Assembly: GCA_002067745.1 (NCBI GenBank)
Contig: MVRU01000006.1
Span: 1-64,000, forward strand
Reading direction: 5' to 3'
DNA length: 64,000 nt
DNA from: Syntrophus sp. PtaU1.Bin005
GTDB taxonomy: Bacteria; Desulfobacterota; Syntrophia; Syntrophales; Syntrophaceae
Part shown: positions 7,618 through 16,074 of the stretch, in pieces
How the letters are laid out: every line of letters starts with the position of its first letter
How positions within the stretch are numbered: position 1 is the stretch's first letter
Position numbers and translations under genes: made by a program
The notes under the pieces: model-generated
What the model saw: only the letters and a program-made list of their open reading frames with translations
What the model was told of the DNA's origin: nothing
The model's database searches: none

Positions 7618-9390
7618 ATGAAATCAGGAAAATGGATGGCGTCAATGCTCTTTGCGGTCATTGCCGTCTTCGCATCGGTGCTGCTCTGGGCTTCAGCAAA
7701 TGGGCCCTATCTTGCCGATGCCCACAAGGACAAGGGATTGAATTGCGCCGCCTGTCATGGCGACACCATGGAGGTTGATGACAACGAAACACTTGTCAAC
7801 TCCGCCTGCGTCAAGTGCCACGGGTCGCTCGCCAAGGTGGCTGAAAAGTCGGAAGAAGCGGTCAACGCGCACAAATCGCATCTCGGCAACATGAACTGCA
7901 CGGTCTGCCATGCCGGGCATGCCGATTCCATGTCGTACTGTCTCGGCTGCCATCATTTCGACATGAACATACCCTTCGGCAAAGTCGCCGCCCGTGTGCC
8001 TTCGACCACTCTGCCCGTTGTGAAAGAGATCCCGGCGAACCTTCGAACGGACAAGACGGATATCGTGATCATCGGGGCAGGGGCAACGGGCTTTGCCGCG
8101 GCCATCACCGCCCACGACAGGGGGGCGAAAGTCATTCTCCTGGAAAAAATGCCCATTACCGGCGGGAACAGCCAGCTTGCCGCGGGCGGAATGAACGCCT
8201 CGGAAACAAGGATTCAGAAGGAGAAAGGCATCAAGGATTCCGTGGATCTCATGTACGAAGACACGATGAAAGGCGGAAAGAACACCAGTGATCCCGGTCT
8301 GGTCAAAATCCTGGCAAAGGATTCCGCCGCCGCCGTTGATTGGCTCACCTCTCTCGGAGCCGATCTGAGCGATGTGGGGCGATTGGGCGGGGCAAGCGCC
8401 GCCAGGGCCCACAGGCCCAGCGGGGGAGCCGCCGTCGGCGCGAACATCACCCAGGCCCTGAAGAAAAATGCGGAAGACCGCAAGATCGATATCCGGGTCA
8501 ACAGCCGGGCGATCAAGATTCTGGAGGACGGCAAGGGACGCGTGACCGGCGTGCTGGTGGAAGGCAAGCACAGCAAACTCTACAAGATTTCGGCCAAGGC
8601 GGTCATCATTGCCGCCGGGGGATTTTCCGCCAATCCCGAACGAGTGGCCTATTACCAGCCGACGTTCAAAGGGATGACCACCTCCAATCAACCGGGCGCG
8701 ACGGGCGACGGGATACAACTCGGTGATGCGGCAGGTGGGGATCTGGTCGATATGAAGCAGATACAGATACATCCCACGGTTGCCGCAGGCAGCCGCATCC
8801 TGATTACTGAAGCGGTGCGCGGCAACGGTGCCATTCTCGTGAACCGCGACGGCAGGCGGTTTGTAAACGAAATGACGACCCGCGATGCCGCCTCCGCCGC
8901 CATTCTCGCCCAGACCGGCAAGTCGGCGTTCCTCGTCTTTGACGAAGGGATCCGAAAAAGCCTCAGGCAGATCGAAGGCTACTTTCATCTGAATCTGGTC
9001 ACCGCCGGGACGACCATAGCCGACCTGGCAGCAAAGATCAAAGTGCCTGCAGCAGAACTTGAGGCGACCCTCAGCGCCTACAATAAGGCCGTTGACGAAA
9101 AGAGCGATGCCGCGTTCAAGAGGCCTGACATGCCCCGGTCGATCAAAACTCCGCGATTCTATGCCATCGAAATCATGCCCGGTGTGCATTACACCATGGG
9201 CGGCCTGAAGGTGGATGCAAACGCCCAGGTGATGGCTAAGGACGGCAAGCCCATTCCCGGACTGTTTGCCGCCGGTGAGGGGACAGGCGGTGTTCATGGC
9301 GCAAACCGCCTGGGCGGAAATTCCATCACGCAGACCATCGTTTTTGGAAGAATCGTCGGTGAAAGCGCCGCAAAATTTGCAAAACAGTGA
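7618..9390 (+). CDS. Tetraheme flavocytochrome c, fumarate-reductase family
   Basis: This is a periplasmic 590-residue oxidoreductase starting at ATG 7618 after GAGGAGG. Residues 1-28 form a signal peptide. Four CxxCH heme sites follow: C43-H47, C64-H68, C94-H98 and C108-H112, as in Shewanella Fcc3/Ifc3. The FAD domain begins near 148 with IIGAGATGFAAA, continues through LLEKMPITGGNSQLAAGG and TTRDAASAAI, and ends with HYTMGGLKVD and GANRLGGNSITQT, which carry the conserved His and Arg of fumarate-reductase-like enzymes. Electrons would come from menaquinol, matching its position inside the menaquinone gene cluster, but no CymA-like donor is encoded here. Substrates other than fumarate are possible in this family. 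Confidence 0.9.
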   Translation: MKSGKWMASMLFAVIAVFASVLLWASANGPYLADAHKDKGLNCAACHGDTMEVDDNETLVNSACVKCHGSLAKVAEKSEEAVNAHKSHLGNMNCTVCHAGHADSMSYCLGCHHFDMNIPFGKVAARVPSTTLPVVKEIPANLRTDKTDIVIIGAGATGFAAAITAHDRGAKVILLEKMPITGGNSQLAAGGMNASETRIQKEKGIKDSVDLMYEDTMKGGKNTSDPGLVKILAKDSAAAVDWLTSLGADLSDVGRLGGASAARAHRPSGGAAVGANITQALKKNAEDRKIDIRVNSRAIKILEDGKGRVTGVLVEGKHSKLYKISAKAVIIAAGGFSANPERVAYYQPTFKGMTTSNQPGATGDGIQLGDAAGGDLVDMKQIQIHPTVAAGSRILITEAVRGNGAILVNRDGRRFVNEMTTRDAASAAILAQTGKSAFLVFDEGIRKSLRQIEGYFHLNLVTAGTTIADLAAKIKVPAAELEATLSAYNKAVDEKSDAAFKRPDMPRSIKTPRFYAIEIMPGVHYTMGGLKVDANAQVMAKDGKPIPGLFAAGEGTGGVHGANRLGGNSITQTIVFGRIVGESAAKFAKQ

Positions 9391-9609
9391 TGACGGACAA
9401 ATCGATCTCATCTTTTCGGGGGACATAACATGTATTTCCGGATGGCTCATACGTGTTATGCCCCCAAAACTCTTTCATAATCAGGAATGATCACGAGACA
9501 GCCCCGGGGATCCGGTGCCGCTCCGGATCAAAAAGCTTTTTCTCAGGGATTTCACCACTGGAATCCATCACGTTCATCTGGCGGCATCGCCGGAAAGAAG
9601 GCAGAGGCA

Positions 9610-10074
9610 ATGAGAAGAAACGTCATTTGGCCGTATGCGCTGTGGATGGTGCTCTTCGCGGCTGCGGTTTCCGGATGCGCCCCGGTTTTCTGGAGGGGGG
9701 AAAAGCCACGCATCGATATCGTCAGTATTGCTCCCAAGGAGATGCGCCTTATGGAGCAGACGTTTTTGATGGAGCTTCGGATTCTCAATACCACGGAGAG
9801 GGACTTGAACATCACCGGGGTTGTTTTCGATCTGGAGATCAACGGCCAGCCCTTTGCCAAGGGGGTTTCAAATCAGAGCCTTACCGTGGAGCGCCTGAGC
9901 ACGAAGACCGTCAAAATCGAGGCTTATACCGGGCTCACCAGCATCCTGCGGCAGCTTTCGGAGCTGGGGAAAGGGGGATTCGATTCGGGATTGAAGTACC
10001 GGCTGAAAGGATCCCTTTATTCGGGGGCGCCTTTTTTCCGCATCCCCTTCAACGAAACGGGCGAATTCAAGTAG
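9610..10074 (+). CDS. LEA14-like lipoprotein
   Basis: The 154-residue protein begins at ATG 9610 (AGAAGGCAGAGG upstream). A signal peptide ends in the lipobox VSGC with Cys near 20, so it should be lipidated in the periplasm. The mature part, with ITGVVFDLEINGQPFAKGVSNQ and KTVKIEAYTGL, resembles the LEA type 2 (immunoglobulin-like) fold seen in small bacterial lipoproteins. It lies 219 bp behind the flavocytochrome c on the same strand; a shared transcript is possible. No enzymatic function is indicated. Confidence 0.7.
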   Translation: MRRNVIWPYALWMVLFAAAVSGCAPVFWRGEKPRIDIVSIAPKEMRLMEQTFLMELRILNTTERDLNITGVVFDLEINGQPFAKGVSNQSLTVERLSTKTVKIEAYTGLTSILRQLSELGKGGFDSGLKYRLKGSLYSGAPFFRIPFNETGEFK

Positions 10075-10104
10075 AAGAAGAGGGGCTTTTCCTGCAGGTC
10101 CATG

Positions 10105-10121
10105 CCCCGGTTGAACCGGGG
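10105..10121. terminator. Palindromic hairpin
   Basis: CCCCGGTT-G-AACCGGGG is a perfect 8-bp inverted repeat about 30 bp after the lipoprotein stop, between convergent genes. There is no T-tract, so terminator function is only suggested by position. Confidence 0.35.
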
Positions 10122-10152
10122 GAGCACCCTTAATTAGGATGGGGTTCATCGA

Positions 10153-10491
10153 TTACCCCGACGTATCATGACCGCCCTGTGCCTGCTCCCTCTGGTATTC
10201 CGCGATGGCTTCCTCTACGACTTTGTCCCAGTCCCGTTCATATTCGTCCTCGATGCAGTCGTATCCCAGGTCGAGCCACGTCCCGTCTTCCATCTCGGCA
10301 TAGACATGGAAGATCTTCGGGTTCTGAATCAGGCCGATGACCGTTTCGCCGGGCTGAATCGTCCTTGCATCCGATTCCAGATTCGCGTCAACCTCCAATG
10401 GAATGACATCGACGCTCCGCTGGTCATAGCCTTCTTCCGTTTCCACGACGAGGAGTCCATGGACTTTGATTCTCTTGAACTTGTAATTCAT
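10153..10491 (-). CDS. Conserved-looking small acidic protein, function unknown
   Basis: The 112-residue protein starts at ATG 10491 (GGAGGGTGGGCAG upstream); a start six codons earlier would overlap that ribosome site. It is acidic, cytoplasmic (no signal or membrane segment) and has no motif I recognise; notable stretches are KFKRIKVHGLLVVE, QPGETVIGLIQNP and an acidic C-terminal half with CIEDEYERDWDKVVEEAI. The good ribosome site and sensible composition argue that it is a real gene, convergent with the lipoprotein and divergent from menC. Confidence 0.55.
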   Translation of the reverse strand: MNYKFKRIKVHGLLVVETEEGYDQRSVDVIPLEVDANLESDARTIQPGETVIGLIQNPKIFHVYAEMEDGTWLDLGYDCIEDEYERDWDKVVEEAIAEYQREQAQGGHDTSG

Positions 10492-10837
10492 CTGCCCACC
10501 CTCCGGCATGCCTCTTCCCTGCCACTTCTTTCCATCGCGTCAAATCGCCCGTTATCCCGGCCGTTGCCCCTTGTCTCCCCCCGGCGTGACCTGCTCATCA
10601 TCATACTCAAGTTCCCATGGCTGTTCAACATAAAGGTTGCCCAGAACTTCGCGGCCGAAGGGCACAAGCCCCTCCCCCTCGGCCGCCTTTTATCATTGAC
10701 ACGCTGCGGTCTTTTTCCCTATGCTCACCTTCTGTTAAGACGAAGGCTTCCATCCATCCCTGCGCGGGGACACCTTGGACGTTTCTTCGTCTACCATGCT
10801 TTCCTCCCACAGAGGGGGATTTCGGGGCACATTCACG
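10492..10837. other. Intergenic region upstream of menC
   Basis: No gene is supported in 346 bp. The only recognisable element is the menC promoter candidate at 10696-10725. Open frames here have poor composition and no ribosome sites. Confidence 0.6.
10696..10725 (+). promoter_or_regulatory. Candidate promoter of menCEHA
   Basis: TTGACA (10696-10701), 18-base spacer, TATGCT (10720-10725). The same -35/-10 pair recurs at 17502-17530. It would give the second menaquinone block its own transcript with about 105 nt of leader. Confidence 0.6.
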
Positions 10838-11965
10838 ATGAGGATCATCGGCACAGAAGTCTATCGCTTTTCTCTTCCCTTCGCCAGGCCGGTGACGGTC
10901 GGCCGGAAGGTCCTGCATGACAGGGACGGGCTCCTGATCGCCCTTAGAGCCGGGAACAACCATTGCGGCTATGGGGAGATCGCCCCCCTGGCCGGCTTTG
11001 ATACGGTGACGCTGGAACGATGTCTCCAGGATATCCCGTCGGTAGGGAAGACCATGAAAAGCCTTTGCGTCACCTGCGGACCGCTCCTGCTGACGGAGCC
11101 TCTTCTGGGCATGGCCGACGCCCCGGTGTCCTCCTGGACGGAACACACCCTCTTCGGTGTGGAAAGCGCCCTGCTGGGCCTTTATCTCCAGGCCGGTGGC
11201 GGGAAGAGCCGGAACAACCTTCCCCCCTTTGCGGATGGAACCTGGAGGATCCCCGTCAACGCCCTTTTCATCCCGGAGCCCGCCGAAGAGGGCCTGGAGC
11301 GGCAGATCCGGGACCTGAAGAACAGCGGTGCAACGACAATCAAGATCAAGATAGGCAGGCTCCCGGAAAATGGGGAAATCCGGCAGATCCGCATCCTGGC
11401 CGAAGAGATGGGAACGGGGGTCTCCCTGCGCCTTGACGGCAACCGGAACCTGACGGCGGCGGCATACCGGCGCTATTTTGAGGCTCTCTGCGATCTTCCC
11501 GTGGAGTACGTCGAAGAGCCCCTTGCGGAAGCGGAGCTGGAAAAGGCAGGCGATCTCCCATGGCCTCTGGCCCTGGATGAATCGCTGGCAGGCCTTCTCG
11601 ATCCGGAAGAACCCCGTCCATCGGAACTGGACCCGGCGGTGAGGGCGGTCATCCTCAAGCCCGGACTCCTCAGGGGTCTGCATGCCATGGCTCGGGCCGT
11701 CGAGGATGCGGAGCGCAGCGGCATCCGGACGATCCTCAGCTCCGCCTTCAATTCCGGCCTCACCCTCTCCGTCCTTGGCGTCTTTTCCCGCCTGGCCGGC
11801 ATTCCGCCGGAGACAGCCCATGGTCTGGATACATTGCGCTACCTTGCCGCCGATATTCTGACGCCGTCCCCCGGACTGAGCGGAGGGAAGCTGGAAATTC
11901 CCGCCGTGCTCCTCCTCGGAAGGGCGTTGCTCAACCCGTCCTGCCTCGGGGAGAAAGTCTTATGA
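10838..11965 (+). CDS. menC: o-Succinylbenzoate synthase MenC
   Basis: MenC, an enolase-superfamily enzyme, dehydrates SHCHC to o-succinylbenzoate. The chosen ATG at 10838 gives 375 residues starting MRIIGTEVYRFSLPF, a typical MenC/muconate-cycloisomerase opening. The barrel carries the catalytic Lys pair in TTIKIKIGRL, the metal ligands in LRLDGNRNL (Asp), YVEEPL (Glu) and ALDES (Asp), and a second catalytic Lys in VILKPGLLRG. The upstream ribosome site is only moderate. The stop overlaps the menE start as ATGA. Confidence 0.92.
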   Translation: MRIIGTEVYRFSLPFARPVTVGRKVLHDRDGLLIALRAGNNHCGYGEIAPLAGFDTVTLERCLQDIPSVGKTMKSLCVTCGPLLLTEPLLGMADAPVSSWTEHTLFGVESALLGLYLQAGGGKSRNNLPPFADGTWRIPVNALFIPEPAEEGLERQIRDLKNSGATTIKIKIGRLPENGEIRQIRILAEEMGTGVSLRLDGNRNLTAAAYRRYFEALCDLPVEYVEEPLAEAELEKAGDLPWPLALDESLAGLLDPEEPRPSELDPAVRAVILKPGLLRGLHAMARAVEDAERSGIRTILSSAFNSGLTLSVLGVFSRLAGIPPETAHGLDTLRYLAADILTPSPGLSGGKLEIPAVLLLGRALLNPSCLGEKVL

Positions 11966-13425
11966 AGCCCGTCTTCCTGCAGAACGAATCCATCGACCTG
12001 GCGCGGCTGTTCGAGGAGTTCCGGCCGAATCCGGCCCTGCTGACGCCGGAGGGCGTCCGGACCTTTGGTGACATCAGCAAGAGCCTTGGAGACGTGATCG
12101 CCACCCTCCGGAAGGCCGGGGTGCGCCGGGGCCATCTGGCGGCACTCCACGGGGAAAACAGCGAGCTGCACCTGCTCCTGATGCTCGCGGCCTGGGTTGA
12201 GGGATTTCTCTATCTTCCCCTGGATTTCAAAGCACCGCTGGAAAGTCTTCTGAAGGCCGCCCCGCTTGATTTTCTCATTACAGCCGGGGATGTGCCGCCT
12301 TCCGCCGACGTGCCCATTCTTCACCCCGGCATACTGCTTCAGAGCCCGCCCTCCGATGCGGATCTCTGGAGGGAAGGCCGTCCATGGCCGGCGATCCCGT
12401 TCCGGCAGGAGGCCAGCGTCATCTTCACATCGGGATCGACGGGAAAACCCCGTGGAATTATTCATACCGTGGGCAATTACATTTACAGCGCCCTGGGAAC
12501 GGACATCTTCATCGGGATGGAGCCGGAGGACCGCTGGCTTATCAGCCTGCCCCTTTTCCATGTCGGCGGCATCCTGATCTGGATCCGCACTCTCCTGGCA
12601 GGAAGCGCCTGCATCCTGCCGGAATCGATGAAAGGAATCGATGCCGCGATCCGGATCCACCGCCCCTCCGTCCTGTCCCTGGTGCCGACTCAGCTCATCC
12701 GCTGCCTGTCCTCAGAAGACACCGTCGCCGCCCTTCAAAAGGCCAAGGCCATCCAGCTGGGCGGCGCGCCGATTCCGGCATGGCTGATTGAAAAGGCTCT
12801 GGATCTGGGCATTCCCGTGATGCCGACCTACGGGTCCACGGAATCATGCACCCAGGCCACAGGTGTGGCGAAAGGTTCGGACAGGAGCTCCTATTTCACC
12901 GCCGGGAAACCGCTTCCCTATCGGGAAATCCGGATTGCGAAGGACGGGACCATCCTGCTGGGGGGAAAGACGCTTTTCCGAAGATATCTCGACGATCCCC
13001 CGACACCACCCGCCGAAGGAGAAGGAATCTTTCGGACGGCAGACCTCGGCTATCTGGACCCCGCAGGCAATCTGGTGGTGCTGGGGCGGAAGGATGGGAT
13101 TTTCATCTCCGGAGGCGAGAACATCTCCCCATTTGAGATTGAAAATGCCCTGCTGGCGCTGGATTCCATCTCAACGGCCATCGCCGTGCCGGTCCCCGAT
13201 CGGGAGTTCGGGCTGGTCCCCTGGGCTTTCGTCGAATGTTCAGGTTTGTTCGATGCAGGCTGGCTTCTTGCCACCCTGAAGAAGCGGCTGCCCGGCTACA
13301 AGGTTCCGAAGCGGATCCTCCGGCTGGAACCGCAAAACAGGGAGGGAAAAATGAAATACAGCCGGGAAGCCCTGGCGAAGCTGGCCGAAGAAATGGCCGG
13401 CCCGGGGCCGGCAGGCGGCCGATGA
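11962..13425 (+). CDS. menE: o-Succinylbenzoate-CoA ligase MenE
   Basis: MenE activates o-succinylbenzoate with ATP and CoA; it belongs to the ANL adenylating family. The 487-residue protein has the P-loop-like A3 motif IFTSGSTGKPRGI (about 154-166), LPLFHVGGI, LGGAPIPAWL, the A5 motif PTYGSTESCTQ, the A7 region FRTADLGYLD and the A8 hinge GRKDGIFISGGENISP. The A10 lysine is probably in NREGKMKYSR near the C-terminus. It overlaps menC and menH by ATGA junctions. Confidence 0.93.
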   Translation: MKPVFLQNESIDLARLFEEFRPNPALLTPEGVRTFGDISKSLGDVIATLRKAGVRRGHLAALHGENSELHLLLMLAAWVEGFLYLPLDFKAPLESLLKAAPLDFLITAGDVPPSADVPILHPGILLQSPPSDADLWREGRPWPAIPFRQEASVIFTSGSTGKPRGIIHTVGNYIYSALGTDIFIGMEPEDRWLISLPLFHVGGILIWIRTLLAGSACILPESMKGIDAAIRIHRPSVLSLVPTQLIRCLSSEDTVAALQKAKAIQLGGAPIPAWLIEKALDLGIPVMPTYGSTESCTQATGVAKGSDRSSYFTAGKPLPYREIRIAKDGTILLGGKTLFRRYLDDPPTPPAEGEGIFRTADLGYLDPAGNLVVLGRKDGIFISGGENISPFEIENALLALDSISTAIAVPVPDREFGLVPWAFVECSGLFDAGWLLATLKKRLPGYKVPKRILRLEPQNREGKMKYSREALAKLAEEMAGPGPAGGR

Positions 13426-14273
13426 AGGCGTTGTCTCTGCATTACGGAGAATTCGGCCACCGGAATCTCCGCACCGTTGTCTTTCTGCACGGATTCATGG
13501 GAAGCCGCCACTCGCTGCAAGCCATCGCACAGCCTCTTGCCGGGATCTGCCGCTGCCTGACCTTCGATCTTCCCGGGCATGGGAATTCCCTCTTTGGCAG
13601 AAGCGACTCCCTCAGGGCCCTGCAGACGATGGAAGACGCCGCCCATCTGGTCCTGCAGAATCTGGATGCCCTGGGGGTGAGCCGCTTCAGCCTCTACGGA
13701 TATTCCATGGGAGGGCGGCTTGCTCAGAATGTCGCCCTTCTGGCTCCGGATCGGATCGAGCGGATCGTCCTTGAATCGGCCTCTTTCGGCATTGCCGATC
13801 CGGAAGAGAGACGACGGCGATACCTCCAGGATCAGGACCTGCTGGCCGATGTGCGGACGGAGAAGGATCTTGCGGCATTTCTGGAAGGGTGGTATCGTCT
13901 GCCCCTGTTTCGCACCCTTGCGGGTACATCCGCCCTGCAGGAGATTCTACGGACGAGGCGGGACAACAACGTCGCGGAACTCCGCCAATCCCTGAAGATT
14001 CTCAGCGTCGGGAGCCACCCCTTCTTTGCGGAGCGATTGGCGGGGTTGCGCTTTCCCCTGTTCTATTTCTGCGGGGAGAGGGATGAAGCCTATTGCGGAA
14101 CAGCCAGAACGATCAAGGAGAAGATCCCCGGGATGAACGTGACGGTCTTTCATAACGCTTCTCACAACATCCACGCCCAGTTCCCGGAAAAGATCCTCCG
14201 GGCCCTGGAGCGGATTCTCAAGGCGGAGCAGACCGCCGTCCCCCGGGGCGCAGACAAAGGAGCTGAAAGGTGA
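13422..14273 (+). CDS. menH: SHCHC synthase MenH (alpha/beta hydrolase)
   Basis: MenH removes pyruvate from SEPHCHC. ATG 13422 overlaps the menE stop and gives 283 residues. The alpha/beta-hydrolase landmarks are the oxyanion segment VVFLHGFMGSRHS, FDLPGHGNS, the nucleophile elbow GYSMGGRL (Ser about 90), an acid in the FYFCGERDEAY region and His in HNASHNIH near 246. Position between menE and menA confirms MenH rather than a generic esterase. The stop overlaps the GTG start of menA. Confidence 0.9.
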   Translation: MKALSLHYGEFGHRNLRTVVFLHGFMGSRHSLQAIAQPLAGICRCLTFDLPGHGNSLFGRSDSLRALQTMEDAAHLVLQNLDALGVSRFSLYGYSMGGRLAQNVALLAPDRIERIVLESASFGIADPEERRRRYLQDQDLLADVRTEKDLAAFLEGWYRLPLFRTLAGTSALQEILRTRRDNNVAELRQSLKILSVGSHPFFAERLAGLRFPLFYFCGERDEAYCGTARTIKEKIPGMNVTVFHNASHNIHAQFPEKILRALERILKAEQTAVPRGADKGAER

Positions 14274-15154
14274 ATCGAGAAACATTAAAGGCGTGGGTTC
14301 AGGCAAGCCGACCGCCGTTCTTCGTCGCCACCCTCATTCCGCTGACCGCCGGGGCAGTCCTGGCGCATCGCCAGGACTCGTTCGAAGTGCTCCCTTTTGC
14401 CCTGGTCCTCGTGGCATCTTTTCTGGTGCACTTTGCAACGAATATTTCCAATGATTATTTCGATCACATGCAGGGAACCGATGCCGGGGAATCCATCGGC
14501 GGCTCCCGCGTTCTCCAGGAGGGCAAGATCACGTTAACGGAGCTGGGGAAAGCCATCATCCTTCTTTATACCGTCGCTGCGCTCATCGGTTTCTATCTCG
14601 TCTGGACCCTGAAACTGTGGGCAATTCTTCCCCTGATGGCCCTGGCCTTTTTCAGCAGCCTCTTTTACGTGGCGCCCCCCGTCAGGTACGGCTACCACGG
14701 TCTTGGCGAACTGTTCGTCGCCATCAACATGGGTCCGGTCATGGTCATGGGTTCCAACTGGGTCCTCCTGGGTCGCGTTGACTGGTCCGCCCTGCCCGTT
14801 TCACTTCCCATCGGACTGATGGTGGCTCTGATCCTGTATTACCAGAGCCTGCCCGACATGGAAACGGACGAGGCCGCGGGCAAGCGCACCCTGGCGGTCC
14901 GCCTCGGGAAAAGAGGCGCCCGGACCATCCTAGCCGTCTTCTGGACGTCGATCTATGCCAGCGTCGCCGCCCTGACCCTGGCCGGCTACTTTTCCCCGAT
15001 CGCCTGGTGTACGCTCTTGACGTTGCCCCTTCTGATCAAGGTCTGGAGACTTGTCGTCTCGATCCGCAATTGGGTGGAATTGGATTTTCATGGAAAATAT
15101 ATCCGCATCTTTTATTTCATCAACGGTCTGATCCTCATTGCCGCCCTGTTTTAG
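14270..15154 (+). CDS. menA: DHNA prenyltransferase MenA
   Basis: MenA attaches the polyprenyl chain to 1,4-dihydroxy-2-naphthoate in the inner membrane. The 294-residue protein starts at GTG 14270, overlapping the menH stop. It has about eight to nine hydrophobic helices and the two Asp-rich UbiA signatures: NISNDYFDHMQGTD (about 61-74) and QSLPDMETDEAAGKRT (about 198-213), which bind the Mg-prenyl diphosphate. It closes the menCEHA block; the final methylation gene is at 38219. Confidence 0.94.
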   Translation: MNRETLKAWVQASRPPFFVATLIPLTAGAVLAHRQDSFEVLPFALVLVASFLVHFATNISNDYFDHMQGTDAGESIGGSRVLQEGKITLTELGKAIILLYTVAALIGFYLVWTLKLWAILPLMALAFFSSLFYVAPPVRYGYHGLGELFVAINMGPVMVMGSNWVLLGRVDWSALPVSLPIGLMVALILYYQSLPDMETDEAAGKRTLAVRLGKRGARTILAVFWTSIYASVAALTLAGYFSPIAWCTLLTLPLLIKVWRLVVSIRNWVELDFHGKYIRIFYFINGLILIAALF

Positions 15155-15370
15155 GACCGGTCTCGCCCGCCCCAACGGCGAGGCGGACCCCCCGGAAGAG
15201 ATGTCCGAGGGACGGCAACGGCGGGGCCGATGCCGTGGTCTAAAATGATTGCGTTAAGGATGCAAATCAGATAGTCTTTAGCGGAATGGATTGTGGAACC
15301 CGCTCCTCAATAAACAGCCGTACGAGCGATACTGCCCTCAGCGGTTTCGCAAAACCCTTTATGGTGTTCT

Positions 15371-16072
15371 ATGGACAGCAAAATACTCCAGGAAGTTTCC
15401 TGCATCCGGGCTGACGGAGAGGTCGTCGCCACCAGCGAGAGAATCATCCGGGAGACGGCGCTGACCGTGCTTGTGGATGGACGGCACTTCGCCACCGCCA
15501 TGATTCTGGGCGCCCTTGAAAAGGAGTTTGTCATCGGCCACCTGTACATCCAGGGGCGAATTCGACATGCAGGAGACATTTCCTCGATCGAGATCGAAGA
15601 TCAAACCGTCCGCGTTAAACTCAGGCCCGGCCTAGAACAGCGCGCCCTCCCCGCCGCGCTCACCTCGGGACTGAAGGTGCAGCACGAGGATGTCCGCCGC
15701 TGCGTCCAGGCCATCCTGACCTCGCCGATTTTCGAGGAGACAGGGGCCGTCCATTGTGCGGGGCTGTTCCGTGAGGGCAGGGAATCGGTCTGCATTGCTG
15801 AAGATCTGGGCCGCCACAACGCCCTGGACAAGGTCATTGGAGCCGGCCTGCTGAAGGATGTCGATTTCGCTGACGTCGTGGCCACTTCCACGGGCCGCCA
15901 ACCGGCGGAAATGATCCTGAAGTGCCTGAGCGCAGGCATTCCCATCATCGCAACCAAGGGCGTCCCCACGTCCCTGGGCGTGGAATTGGCGGAAAAGGCG
16001 GGGATCACCCTGGTGGGCATGGTAAAACGGAATTCCATGGTCGTGTACTCTCATTCCTGGAGGATCCTGTGA
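15371..16072 (+). CDS. FdhD-like protein 1 lacking the CxxC loop
   Basis: FdhD transfers sulfur from IscS to the Mo/W-bisPGD cofactor of formate dehydrogenases. This 233-residue copy has the family signatures GAVHCAGLF and CIAEDLGRHNALDKVIGAG (about 130-158), STGRQPAEMILKCL and PIIATKGVPTSLGVELA. The cysteine pair of the flexible loop that carries the persulfide in E. coli FdhD is absent: the equivalent region reads LEQRALPAALTSGLKVQ. It may thus bind cofactor without transferring sulfur, or use another residue. A near neighbour in tandem follows. The ATG start has no strong ribosome site. Confidence 0.8.
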   Translation: MDSKILQEVSCIRADGEVVATSERIIRETALTVLVDGRHFATAMILGALEKEFVIGHLYIQGRIRHAGDISSIEIEDQTVRVKLRPGLEQRALPAALTSGLKVQHEDVRRCVQAILTSPIFEETGAVHCAGLFREGRESVCIAEDLGRHNALDKVIGAGLLKDVDFADVVATSTGRQPAEMILKCLSAGIPIIATKGVPTSLGVELAEKAGITLVGMVKRNSMVVYSHSWRIL

Positions 16073-16074
16073 CA

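Noticed and set aside
7693-9450. 585-codon open frame on the minus strand
   Set aside because: It lies antisense to the flavocytochrome c gene, has no ribosome site and no family resemblance; it is a by-product of GC-rich codon use.
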